64,000 nt of DNA from Pseudomonadota bacterium (GTDB lineage: Bacteria > Myxococcota > Myxococcia > Myxococcales > Myxococcaceae): contig JAFAFL010000095.1 of NCBI GenBank assembly GCA_023423535.1, forward strand, positions 1 through 64,000, in the 5' to 3' direction. Positions 27,861 through 35,047 of this stretch are shown piece by piece. A program made the translations under genes and the position numbers. The notes under the pieces are model-generated. The model worked only from the letters and a program-made list of their open reading frames with translations. It made no database searches and had not been told where the DNA came from. Every line of letters starts with the position of its first letter. The first letter of the stretch is position 1.

Positions 27861-29216
27861 ATGGCGCCGCGGATTCTGGTGGTCGACGACAACCAGGAGC
27901 TCCTCTCACTCCTGACGCAGCTCTTCGAGAACGCCGGCTACGAGGTGCTGGCAGCCGGCCGAGGCAAGCAGGCGCTCGACCTCGCACGCGAGTCGCCGCC
28001 GAAGCTCGCGGTGCTCGACATCCTCCTGCCCGACACCATGGGCTACCACCTCGCGGACGGGCTCCGGAAGGAGCAGCCGGACCTGCCGCTCCTCTTCATG
28101 ACCGGCGTCTTCAAGGGCGGCCGTCACGCGCTCGAGGCCCGGCAGAAGTACGCCTCCGCCGCCTACTTCGAGAAGCCCTTCGAGGCGCGCCGGTTGATCG
28201 AAGCGGTGGCCGCGATCGTCCCGCCCGCGAAGAGCGAGGCGCCGAAGCCGCAGCCGCAGGACGCCTTCGAGGTCGAGATGGACGTCGATCTCGAGGAGGA
28301 CGCGCCGCAGGAGCCGATGGTCCTCACCGGGCGCATCCGCGTCACCGGCGGACACGAGCTGACCGCAGAGCTGCGCGGCGCGGACCTCACCGCGAGGCCC
28401 ATCGCGCCCGGGGAAGGGGTCTCACCGCGCCCGCCCGCCGAGGGACGCCTCGCCGAGGTGCCGCTTCAGGCCAGCGAGTCCGCCGAGGTCGCGGAGGCGA
28501 TGCGCGGCCAGACCCGCCGCGGCGAGCTGAAAGACAACCTGCCGTCGCTGCTCACCGCGTTCTGGCTCTCGAAGGAGACCGGAGAGCTCGGCGTGCAGAA
28601 GGGCAAGGTGAAGAAGGTCATCTATTTCGAGCACGGGCAGCCGGTGTTCGCGCTCTCCAACCTCCTGCAGGATCGCTTCGGCCAGTTCCTCGTGCGGGTG
28701 GGGAAGATCCGTCCCGAGCAGCTGCAGGACGCGACCGAGGTGGCGAAGCAGACGAACCGCCGCACCGGCGACGTGCTCATCGAGCGCGGCCTCCTGCAGG
28801 AGCCCGAGCGGCTCTACTTCGTCGGCCAGCAGGTGAAGAGCATCATCTACTCGCTCTTCGCGTGGGAGGAGGGGACGTGGTTCCTCTCCTTCAAGGACCG
28901 CGCGGTGGGCGAGAAGATCAAGCTCGACGCGCACCCCGCGCAGCTCATCGTCCGCGGCATCAAGAAGCTCTGGACGCCGGAGCGGCTGCGCCGGCTGGTG
29001 ACGCCGGAGGACCGGCCGGTCCGCTCGCCGAAGCCCGACTACGACCTGCAGGAGGTCGAGCTGGAGCGGTGGGAGTCGCAGCTCTTTCCGCGCATCGACG
29101 GCACGCGGACGGTGGCGGAGCTGGGGACCCTCGCCGGGCGCCCGGAGCACGTGGTCAACGGCTTCTTCGCCGCGATGTACGCGCTGCAGCTCCTCGAGCC
29201 GCGGCCTTCGGAATAG
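27861..29216 (+). CDS. Response regulator with DUF4388-type C-terminal regions
   Basis: A 451-residue protein. The receiver domain (1-120) has the acidic pair Asp9/Asp10, phospho-acceptor Asp53 in VLDILLPD, Thr81 and Lys105 in YFEKPF. After a Pro/Glu linker comes a DUF4388-like region (about 220-330), with LPSLLTAFWLSKETGELGV and KKVIYFEHGQPVFALSN, then a further helical region with a LIERGLL motif. DUF4388 (PATAN) occurs in myxobacterial and cyanobacterial regulators of motility and signalling, where it mediates protein contacts rather than DNA binding. No kinase gene is adjacent. The gene is divergent from the MYXO-CTERM gene, 61 bases apart. An 18-base tandem duplication includes its stop codon. 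Confidence 0.9.
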   Translation: MAPRILVVDDNQELLSLLTQLFENAGYEVLAAGRGKQALDLARESPPKLAVLDILLPDTMGYHLADGLRKEQPDLPLLFMTGVFKGGRHALEARQKYASAAYFEKPFEARRLIEAVAAIVPPAKSEAPKPQPQDAFEVEMDVDLEEDAPQEPMVLTGRIRVTGGHELTAELRGADLTARPIAPGEGVSPRPPAEGRLAEVPLQASESAEVAEAMRGQTRRGELKDNLPSLLTAFWLSKETGELGVQKGKVKKVIYFEHGQPVFALSNLLQDRFGQFLVRVGKIRPEQLQDATEVAKQTNRRTGDVLIERGLLQEPERLYFVGQQVKSIIYSLFAWEEGTWFLSFKDRAVGEKIKLDAHPAQLIVRGIKKLWTPERLRRLVTPEDRPVRSPKPDYDLQEVELERWESQLFPRIDGTRTVAELGTLAGRPEHVVNGFFAAMYALQLLEPRPSE

Positions 29217-29229
29217 CCGCGGCCTTCGG
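29198..29229. repeat. 18-base tandem duplication covering a stop codon
   Basis: GCCGCGGCCTTCGG occurs at 29198-29211 and again at 29216-29229, an 18-base period. The first copy encodes the last codons of the response regulator (Pro-Arg-Pro-Ser-Glu-stop). The second copy follows the stop and would read Pro-Arg-Pro-Ser. Confidence 0.85.
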
Positions 29230-29241
29230 TCCCCGCGGCTA
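29214..29241. terminator. 9-bp inverted repeat joining two convergent stop codons
   Basis: TAGCCGCGG (29214-29222) and CCGCGGCTA (29233-29241) are perfect inverted repeats around a 10-base loop. The left arm starts with the plus-strand stop TAG. The right arm ends with the complement of the minus-strand stop TAG. It can fold in transcripts from both directions. No T-tract follows on either side, so it is a hairpin of possible bidirectional termination or mRNA 3'-end stabilisation, not a classical terminator. Confidence 0.6.
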
Positions 29242-29958
29242 CGGCTGCGGCGGCGCCTGGTGCACGTTGCCGAGAAGCTTCAGCTGCTTCTCCTGCATCG
29301 CGATGATCCGGTCCTTGTGCTTCAGCGCCGCGTCCACCGCGGCGTCGCCGTACTCGCTGCGCAGCTCACGCAGCTCGCTCTGCGTCTTGAACTCGCTCTC
29401 CAGCTGCGCGATCTCCTGCTCCGCCGCGGCGCGCTGCTCCGCCGGCATCTGCGCCAGCTGCGCGCGCAGGCCCGTCACCATCTGCTCCACCGGGATGTCG
29501 CGGCTGATCTGCAGGTTCACCGCGAGGGTGCCGAAGAAGTCCTGCAGCGTCTCGACCTGCTGCTCGTCGAAGCGGAACTCCTTGCGCAGCTTCGCCGACT
29601 GCGTGTCCAGCTTGCGCTCGATCTCCTGCGCGCGGTTGAGGGCCTGCACGCTGCCCTGCACCTGGCCCTTCTCGTCGAGCTCCTTCAGCGTGGTGTCCAC
29701 CTCGGAGGAGATCTGGCGCATGAGCTCCATGTGCTGATCCCAGTACGAGAGGTACCGGTTCACCACGTCGTCGTCGATCTTCAGCTCCTTCGGCTCGCCG
29801 TCATCGCTCGGCGCGGCGGCGGGCTGCGAGGGCGCCTGGGCGGTGGGCGCGGAAGGCTGCGCCCCCGGCTGCGCGGGCTGCTCCTTCTTGCAGGCGGTGC
29901 CGGTGAGCGCGGCGGCGGCAAGGACGGCGGCAAGGGCGGGACGCGTGAAGCGCGGCAT
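29239..29958 (-). CDS. Helical lipoprotein, paralogue of the 34255-35037 gene
   Basis: A 239-residue predicted lipoprotein. The ATG at 29958 follows GAGGAG, and the lipobox is LTGTAC followed by KKE. A Pro/Gln/Ala linker precedes an all-helical domain that starts DDDVVNRYLSYWDQHMELM and ends with RSEYGDAAVDAALKHKDRI. The same layout, including 'GDAAV.A.L.H', occurs in the lipoprotein at 34255-35037, so the two are paralogues. I infer a periplasmic, coiled-coil scaffold or binding role. No named family is recognised. It lies 41 bases downstream of the NicO-type transporter gene on the same strand. Confidence 0.72.
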   Translation of the reverse strand: MPRFTRPALAAVLAAAALTGTACKKEQPAQPGAQPSAPTAQAPSQPAAAPSDDGEPKELKIDDDVVNRYLSYWDQHMELMRQISSEVDTTLKELDEKGQVQGSVQALNRAQEIERKLDTQSAKLRKEFRFDEQQVETLQDFFGTLAVNLQISRDIPVEQMVTGLRAQLAQMPAEQRAAAEQEIAQLESEFKTQSELRELRSEYGDAAVDAALKHKDRIIAMQEKQLKLLGNVHQAPPQP

Positions 29959-29999
29959 GGTGTCTCCTCGGGTGAGTGGCGTGACGTTGCGTTCGGGGA

Positions 30000-30650
30000 C
30001 TAGAGACGCTCGGCGATCCACCACAGGCCGATGGCGGCCGAGCAGACCGCCACGCCGCGCTCGAGCAGCGGACGGATCCTCGCCGAGGTGCGCGAGACGC
30101 CCTCGGACACGAGCACGCCGACCGCGCCCATGCTGACGAGGATGCCCAGCGCGAAGCCCGGCAGGTAGGCCCAGGCGGAGAGGCTGAAGGTGCCGCCGAC
30201 AACGAGCGGGGGCAGGGCGAGCAGCAGCGACCGCGCGCCGCTCACCGCCATCAACGCGCCCGCCGCCGACGACACGGTGAGGCCGCGGCCGTGCGGTGGG
30301 TGCGAGTGCGACCGGTCGTGGCCGGGCAGATGCGGGTGGCCGTGGCGCAGCGCGGAGGGAAAGAGCAGCGCGGCCAGCGCGAGCGCGACGAGCACGGTGC
30401 CGCCGGCAATCTCGGCGAAGCGCTCGAAGGTCTCGGAGATGCCCACGCCGAGCAGCAGGCAGCCCAGCGCGAGCACGCCGAGCACGAGCGCGTGGCCCAC
30501 CGCGAAGCGCACCGCGGTCATGAGCGCGGCGCGACGTCCACCGCCGGAGTGCGTGCCGAGCGTGGCGACCGCCGCGCAGTGGTCCGGGCCCACGCCGTGA
30601 AGCAGGCCCTGGACGAGGCCGATGAGGAAGGGAAGCAGGCTGGCGGTCAT
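30000..30650 (-). CDS. NicO/RcnA-UreH-like metal transporter
   Basis: A 216-residue membrane protein. I took the ATG at 30650 (MTASLLPFLIGLVQGLLHGV); an upstream start would add five residues. About six hydrophobic helices are visible. The first contains the family motif HGVGPDHCAAVATL (an H-x4-D-H type site), as in NicO/RcnA and cytochrome-biogenesis-like transporters of nickel, cobalt or other divalent metals. A histidine-rich loop (HGHPHLPGHDRSHSHPPHG) in the middle is the expected metal-handling loop. Direction and metal cannot be read. A lipoprotein gene lies downstream. The divergent neighbour is a probably zinc-dependent nuclease-like gene. Confidence 0.85.
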   Translation of the reverse strand: MTASLLPFLIGLVQGLLHGVGPDHCAAVATLGTHSGGGRRAALMTAVRFAVGHALVLGVLALGCLLLGVGISETFERFAEIAGGTVLVALALAALLFPSALRHGHPHLPGHDRSHSHPPHGRGLTVSSAAGALMAVSGARSLLLALPPLVVGGTFSLSAWAYLPGFALGILVSMGAVGVLVSEGVSRTSARIRPLLERGVAVCSAAIGLWWIAERL

Positions 30651-30709
30651 GCGGCCGCGCAACATACAGGGAGCGGTCGCGGTTGGCAGCGACCTTCTCG
30701 GGGTGGATG

Positions 30710-31870
30710 ATGCCGCGCATGCCGCACAGGCTCTCTCTCTCCGCGCTCGCCCTCGCGCTTCTCGTTGCGCTCGTCGCGGTCCCGGAGAGCGCCTTCGCGT
30801 GGGGCTTCACCGGGCACCGCCGCCTCGCCTCGCACCTGCACGAGCCCTTCCCGACTGGAAGCTGTCTGCGCGCGTGGCTCTCGACGACCACCGGCGTCTA
30901 CGCGTGGCAGGAGAAGGCGTGCGATCCGGACCGCTGGCGCAACAGCGATCCCGAGACCTGCGACGCGCGGCAGAACACGCCGTTGTGGTGCGAGTGGCCG
31001 AGGCACTACCTCGACATCGACTACGCGAACCCGGTCGAGAGCTATCCGCGCGACTGGGCGGCGGCGGAGGAGAAGTTCAAGCAGTACGCGGTGGCGAACG
31101 GGCGCGTGCCCTGGCGCGTGGAGGAGCTGTACGCGGAGCTGGTGGCGGACTTCCGCGCGGGCAACGGAGCAGACGCGCTGGAGACGGTGGCGTACCTCTC
31201 GCACTACGTGACCGACGCCGCGTCGCCGATGCACACCACGAAGAACCAGCCGGGCAACCTGCACACCCGCTACGAGAGCGACATGCTCTCCAACCAGACG
31301 CGGCTCAACGCGCTGGCGGTGGCGATGCGCGGCTACTACGGGCAGCTGGGTCGGGTCGATCCGAAGAACCACACCTTCGACCTCATCCAGGTGGGCGTGC
31401 CGCTGGCGCAGAAGATCATCTTCGACGACTTCAACAGCAACGGGGCGATGGACGCGCTCTACGCGAACACCTCCGAGATCACCGCGCGCCGCTTCGCGGA
31501 CGGCGTGACGCTGATGGCGAGCCTCGTGGGCACCGCGTGGGTGGAGGCCGGCTCGCCGAAGCTGAGCGGGATGCCGAGTGGCTGCAGCACCTCGTTCCCC
31601 GAGACCACCGTGGAGCTGCGCGGCTATCCGCTACCCCAGCCGCAGCCGGAGGACGGCGGCACCGACGGTGGGACCGACGACGCGGGGACCGGTGACGAGG
31701 ACGGTGGTGGAGGTGGCGGTGGCGGCGGGATTCCGTGGGTGCCGACGGAGCCTCTTCCCGAGCCCGCGCCCGGTGGCTGCGGCTGCGCGTCGGCGCCGAT
31801 GTCGATGATCTTCCTCATGATTCCGGCGGCCGCGTTCGTCATGCGCTCGCGGCGCCGGCGGGTGCGGTAG
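30710..31870 (+). CDS. S1/P1-nuclease or zinc phospholipase C-like protein with MYXO-CTERM tail
   Basis: A 386-residue secreted protein. The start is one of ATGs 30707, 30710 or 30719; 30710 fits the GGGG upstream. The signal peptide ends SAFA, and the mature protein begins WGFTGHRRLASHL, the typical N-terminal Trp and metal-binding His of the S1/P1 nuclease and zinc phospholipase C superfamily. Further ligands lie in RHYLDIDYANP and YLSHYVTDAASPMHTTKN, followed by NLHTRYESDM. After the enzyme domain come an Asp/Gly linker and a MYXO-CTERM tail (GGCGCASA, a hydrophobic stretch, RSRRRRVR). I expect a surface-displayed, Zn-dependent phosphodiesterase. Nuclease and phospholipase cannot be told apart here. 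Confidence 0.85.
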   Translation: MPRMPHRLSLSALALALLVALVAVPESAFAWGFTGHRRLASHLHEPFPTGSCLRAWLSTTTGVYAWQEKACDPDRWRNSDPETCDARQNTPLWCEWPRHYLDIDYANPVESYPRDWAAAEEKFKQYAVANGRVPWRVEELYAELVADFRAGNGADALETVAYLSHYVTDAASPMHTTKNQPGNLHTRYESDMLSNQTRLNALAVAMRGYYGQLGRVDPKNHTFDLIQVGVPLAQKIIFDDFNSNGAMDALYANTSEITARRFADGVTLMASLVGTAWVEAGSPKLSGMPSGCSTSFPETTVELRGYPLPQPQPEDGGTDGGTDDAGTGDEDGGGGGGGGGIPWVPTEPLPEPAPGGCGCASAPMSMIFLMIPAAAFVMRSRRRRVR

Positions 31871-31873
31871 GGC

Positions 31874-32416
31874 ATGCGCGCGCGTCTGGTGGGTGTGGCC
31901 GTCGTCGCGTGGGGCGTCTCCAGCGTGGCCGTCGTTGCCGGCTGCAACCGCGGCTCGGAGAAGGGCTCCACGTCGCGCTCGTCGGCACCCAGCGCGTCGC
32001 CGAGTGCAGACGTAGGGATGACCACCTATCGCGAGGCGGAAGGCCAGTACCGCGCGCTGGTGCTGGAGGGCGTCTCGCCGCGCGACCCTCGCTTCGACGA
32101 GGTGAAGGCAAAGCTGCGCGAGGTGCCGGAGGCCTCGAAGGCGCACGCCGACGCGCAGAGCTTGCTGCGCCGGCTGGAGGCGCCCTTCGCGCTGCCCGAG
32201 CGGCCGCTGGCCACCCCGAGCCTCGCGGACGACGAAGCCCCGTGTGAGCCCCTCGCGCAGGCGCTGGGCAAGGCGACCGAGGCCGCTGAACGTGAACGCA
32301 TCCTCGCTGCGCTGCGCGACTGCCGCGCGAAGGAGGAGAAGCGGAAGGCGCACGACAACCACCCGCCGGGCGCGGACGAAGGGCACGGCGCAGGCCACGA
32401 GGGCCACGCGCACTGA
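31874..32416 (+). CDS. Lipoprotein with histidine-rich C-terminus
   Basis: A 180-residue predicted lipoprotein starting 3 bases after the nuclease-like gene, so the two are co-transcribed. The signal peptide ends VVAGC. The middle (about 50-140) is helical and charged (GQYRALVLEGVSPRDPRFDE and onward), with two Cys residues that could pair. The last 25 residues are His/Gly-rich (HDNHPPGADEGHGAGHEGHA), a likely divalent-metal-binding tail. I infer a role in supplying or buffering metal for the adjacent enzyme. This is inference from composition and linkage only. Confidence 0.65.
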   Translation: MRARLVGVAVVAWGVSSVAVVAGCNRGSEKGSTSRSSAPSASPSADVGMTTYREAEGQYRALVLEGVSPRDPRFDEVKAKLREVPEASKAHADAQSLLRRLEAPFALPERPLATPSLADDEAPCEPLAQALGKATEAAERERILAALRDCRAKEEKRKAHDNHPPGADEGHGAGHEGHAH

Positions 32417-32426
32417 GCGGACTCAG
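32413..32426. terminator. Short hairpin at a convergent junction
   Basis: CTGAG (32413-32417), cgga, CTCAG (32422-32426). Both stop codons lie in the arms. The stem is only 5 bp and could be chance. Confidence 0.25.
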
Positions 32427-32863
32427 CGCGGAGGGTCGGCGAGTTCGGCCATCCGCTCGAGGATCCGCACGAACACGCCGCGCTCGACCATCTCCGCGAC
32501 CACGCCCGTCGCGAAGCGGTCCTGCCGGATGATGACGGTCAGCAGGCGCCGCAGCTCGTCGAGCGTCGCGTCTTCGATGCCGCCCGGTGCGACCAGTGCC
32601 TCGGCCCTCGGTGACCACGCCGGCCAATCGAACGGGTAGATGACCCGGAGCCGGTGAAGGGCCTGCAGGAAGTCGCCGACGCTGGCCTCCACTCGTGGCT
32701 GCGCGAGCACGAGCGTCCCGTCCGGCTCGCTTCCTCCTCCGACCCAGGGGACCGGCTTTCCTCGCGCTGCGCGGAGGGCGGGCAGGTAGCGCTGCGCCAG
32801 CGTCCGCAGAGTGCCCGGTGCCAGCGGCGGCGCGAGCTCCTCGCCTGCGACGGAGGGGGTCAT
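32423..32863 (-). CDS. DUF6508-like small protein
   Basis: A 146-residue protein. Its pattern is FDWPAWSPRAEALV followed by TLDELRRLLTVIIRQDRFAT, then GVVAEMVERGVFVRIL. This resembles DUF6508, a family of unknown function often found in mobile or accessory contexts. The assignment is from memory of the pattern. The start codon shares one base with the stop of the upstream gene (TGATG), so the two are translationally coupled. It is the last gene of the minus-strand run that starts with moxR. Confidence 0.55.
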   Translation of the reverse strand: MTPSVAGEELAPPLAPGTLRTLAQRYLPALRAARGKPVPWVGGGSEPDGTLVLAQPRVEASVGDFLQALHRLRVIYPFDWPAWSPRAEALVAPGGIEDATLDELRRLLTVIIRQDRFATGVVAEMVERGVFVRILERMAELADPPR

Positions 32864-33090
32864 CAGCTGATCGCCTCCGCCTCTTCCTTCGTGAGCCCGA
32901 GCGCGATGAGCCGCTTCCGGTTTTCGCGACGCTCGGCCGCGGTCTCCGGAACCGAGTCCACCTCGTCGTAGAGGAACGCGTTCGTCCGCGTCCCGTCCGG
33001 CAGCGTGGCGAAGACGCTGTCGTGTCCCTGCCGCTTCTTCGCCGCGGGCTTCTTCTTCGTCCTCTTCTTCGGCCGGCGCGCGTCGGTCAT
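32863..33090 (-). CDS. Small basic protein of unknown function
   Basis: A 75-residue protein. The first 22 residues are very basic (MTDARRPKKRTKKKPAAKKR) and may bind nucleic acid. The rest contains FATLPDGTRTNAFLYDEVD and a helical end (NRKRLIALGLTKEEAEAIS). No family is recognised. It lies 43 bases downstream of nagZ and overlaps the next start by one base. Conservation of the operon arrangement elsewhere would help decide whether it works with the following DUF6508-like gene. Confidence 0.6.
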   Translation of the reverse strand: MTDARRPKKRTKKKPAAKKRQGHDSVFATLPDGTRTNAFLYDEVDSVPETAAERRENRKRLIALGLTKEEAEAIS

Positions 33091-33133
33091 GCGGCGAAGT
33101 CTAGAGGCCGCACGGACACGGCCTCTCGCTCCG

Positions 33134-34255
33134 CTACGCGAGCACCTCGGTGGGATCGCGCCCTGCGACGCCTGCGACGAGCCCATCACGCAGCGCGAGG
33201 TGCTCGGAGCTCCCCAGCGTGTGCAGCCCCGCGGGAGCTCCGTGGGCAAAGCGCGCGGCGAGCGCATCGAGCCTCGCGTTGGCGCTCTCGATTCGCGCGC
33301 GCTCCACCCGCCCCGACTCCACCGCGCGCACGACCGACTCGATCGCCTCACGCTGACGATCCGCGCGGTGACAGACGAGGAAGAGGTCCACGCCCGCCAG
33401 CGTGCCCAGCACCGCGGCCTCGCCCACGCCGTAGTTGTCGGCGATGGCCTTCATCTCCAGATCGTCGGAAACCATCACGCCCTCGAACCCGAGCTCGCGG
33501 CGCAGCAGGCCCTCCATCACGCGCGCGCTCAACGTGGCGGGCACCTCCGGCTCCACCGCGTCGAACACCACGTGCGCGGTCATCAGCGACGCGAGCTTCG
33601 CCTCCGCGTAGGCGCGGAAGGGGACGAGCTCCACCTCGCGCAGCCGCGCCATGTCGTGCGGCAGCCGCGGCAGCTCGAGGTGCGAGTCCTGCGCGGTGTC
33701 GCCATGTCCGGGGAAGTGCTTTCCGCACGAGGCCACGCCGCCCGACTCCATCCCGCGCGCCAGCGCCACGCCGAGCCGCCCCACGAGCTCCGGCTCGCGC
33801 GCGAAGCTGCGGTCGCCGATCACCGGATTGGCCGGGTTCGTGTCCACGTCGAGCACCGGCGCGAAGTCCCAGTCGAAGCCGACCGCGCGCAGCTCGTACG
33901 CGAGCAGCCTCCCCGCGCGCTCCGCCAGCCCTTCGTCACCGCGCTGACCGAGCTCGCGCATCGGCGGCATTGACGTGAAGGGCCCGCCGCGAAGCCGCGC
34001 CACGCGCCCGCCCTCCTGGTCCACCGAGAGGATGAAGGGCCGCGCTGCGAGAGACTTGAGGGACGCGCACAGCTGCGCGGTCTGCTCCGGCGACTCGACG
34101 TTCCGGCGGAAGAGGATGGCGCCGAAGATCCCGTCACGCACCAGCGCGCGAAACTCCTCGCCCGCGGCCTCCAGCGTCGTGCCGGGGAAGCCGACCATGA
34201 ACATGCGCGCGACCTGCGCGTGCAGCCGCTGCGACGGAGTGATGGGCGTGGCCAC
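33134..34255 (-). CDS. nagZ: NagZ beta-N-acetylglucosaminidase (GH3)
   Basis: A 373-residue GH3 enzyme that removes GlcNAc from 1,6-anhydro-muropeptides during peptidoglycan recycling. Landmarks are VDQEGGRVARLR (78-89), the catalytic His-loop KHFPGHGDT (179-187), and SDDLEMKAI with the nucleophilic Asp. No signal peptide is present, so it is cytoplasmic. The start is GTG, whose first base is the last base of the preceding TAG (TAGTG), giving translational coupling to the lipoprotein gene. An internal ATG at residue 18 or 20 is possible but would cut into the barrel. A cell-wall recycling enzyme inside a MoxR/BatA-type operon supports an envelope-related role for the cluster. Confidence 0.94.
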   Translation of the reverse strand: MATPITPSQRLHAQVARMFMVGFPGTTLEAAGEEFRALVRDGIFGAILFRRNVESPEQTAQLCASLKSLAARPFILSVDQEGGRVARLRGGPFTSMPPMRELGQRGDEGLAERAGRLLAYELRAVGFDWDFAPVLDVDTNPANPVIGDRSFAREPELVGRLGVALARGMESGGVASCGKHFPGHGDTAQDSHLELPRLPHDMARLREVELVPFRAYAEAKLASLMTAHVVFDAVEPEVPATLSARVMEGLLRRELGFEGVMVSDDLEMKAIADNYGVGEAAVLGTLAGVDLFLVCHRADRQREAIESVVRAVESGRVERARIESANARLDALAARFAHGAPAGLHTLGSSEHLALRDGLVAGVAGRDPTEVLA

Positions 34256-35037
34256 TAGTACACCTGCGACATCACGGAGGTGGCCTCGCGCTGCACCGCG
34301 GACAGCGCCTCTTCGTGCGCGAGCACCGCGTTCACCGCGGCGTCACCGTGCACCCGCCGCGCCTCCTTTGCCTCGCGCATCTGCGCAAACCCATCGAGGC
34401 TCGCCTGCAGCGCCTTGCCTCCGCGCGCGCGCTCCGCCTCCGGCATCGCCGCCAGCTGCGTCTGTGCGAGCTGCACCGCCTCGTCGCCACCGGAGAGCCG
34501 CCAGATCTCGCGCTGCGAGAGCACCGCGCCCACCACCTGCGCGACCGCCGAGACCTCGTCCCGCGTCAGCTTCAGCTCCGCGCGCGTCTTGTCCTCGATG
34601 TCGCGCATCCGCTCCGCGAACTGCTGGCTCGCCCGTGCCGCGCGCATCGCCACCGTCTGGTTCGCCTTCGCGGCCGCCGCCGTCGCGCCGCCCGCCTTGC
34701 GCGTCTCGTTCGCGAACTGCTCCACCGCCGACCGCGAGCGGGCCACCACGAGCTTGCGGTACGCGAGGAAGCGCTCCACCAGCGCCTCGTCCACCTTCAC
34801 CGACGGCTGACCCTCCTGCAGCAGCGCGTCCGCCGAGTGCTGCGATTCGCGCGCCTGGGTGAGCTCCTCCGCGTCGTCCGGGCTCGTCTCGGAACCCGGA
34901 CCCGAAGGCGCGGTCACGTGCAGCGGAGAGGGGCCCTCCGCAGTGGGCTCCTCCTTCTTGCAGCCCGTGGCCGCAAGCACCAGCGCGCCGACCACCAGCG
35001 AGAGGGGGAGGTGAAACGGTGACTGCGTCGGATTCAT
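34255..35037 (-). CDS. Helical lipoprotein, paralogue of the 29239-29958 gene
   Basis: A 260-residue predicted lipoprotein. The lipobox is LAATGC followed by KKEE. After a disordered linker, an all-helical domain begins DEALVERFLAYRKLVVARS and ends RRVHGDAAVNAVLAHEEAL, mirroring its paralogue near 29.2-30.0 kb (RSEYGDAAVDAALKHKDRI). It lies 10 bases downstream of the ATPase-STAS gene and shares one base with nagZ. It is therefore an integral part of the operon, which suggests the lipoprotein carries the envelope-facing role. The family name is unknown to me. Confidence 0.72.
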   Translation of the reverse strand: MNPTQSPFHLPLSLVVGALVLAATGCKKEEPTAEGPSPLHVTAPSGPGSETSPDDAEELTQARESQHSADALLQEGQPSVKVDEALVERFLAYRKLVVARSRSAVEQFANETRKAGGATAAAAKANQTVAMRAARASQQFAERMRDIEDKTRAELKLTRDEVSAVAQVVGAVLSQREIWRLSGGDEAVQLAQTQLAAMPEAERARGGKALQASLDGFAQMREAKEARRVHGDAAVNAVLAHEEALSAVQREATSVMSQVY

Positions 35038-35047
35038 GGGGCTCCAG

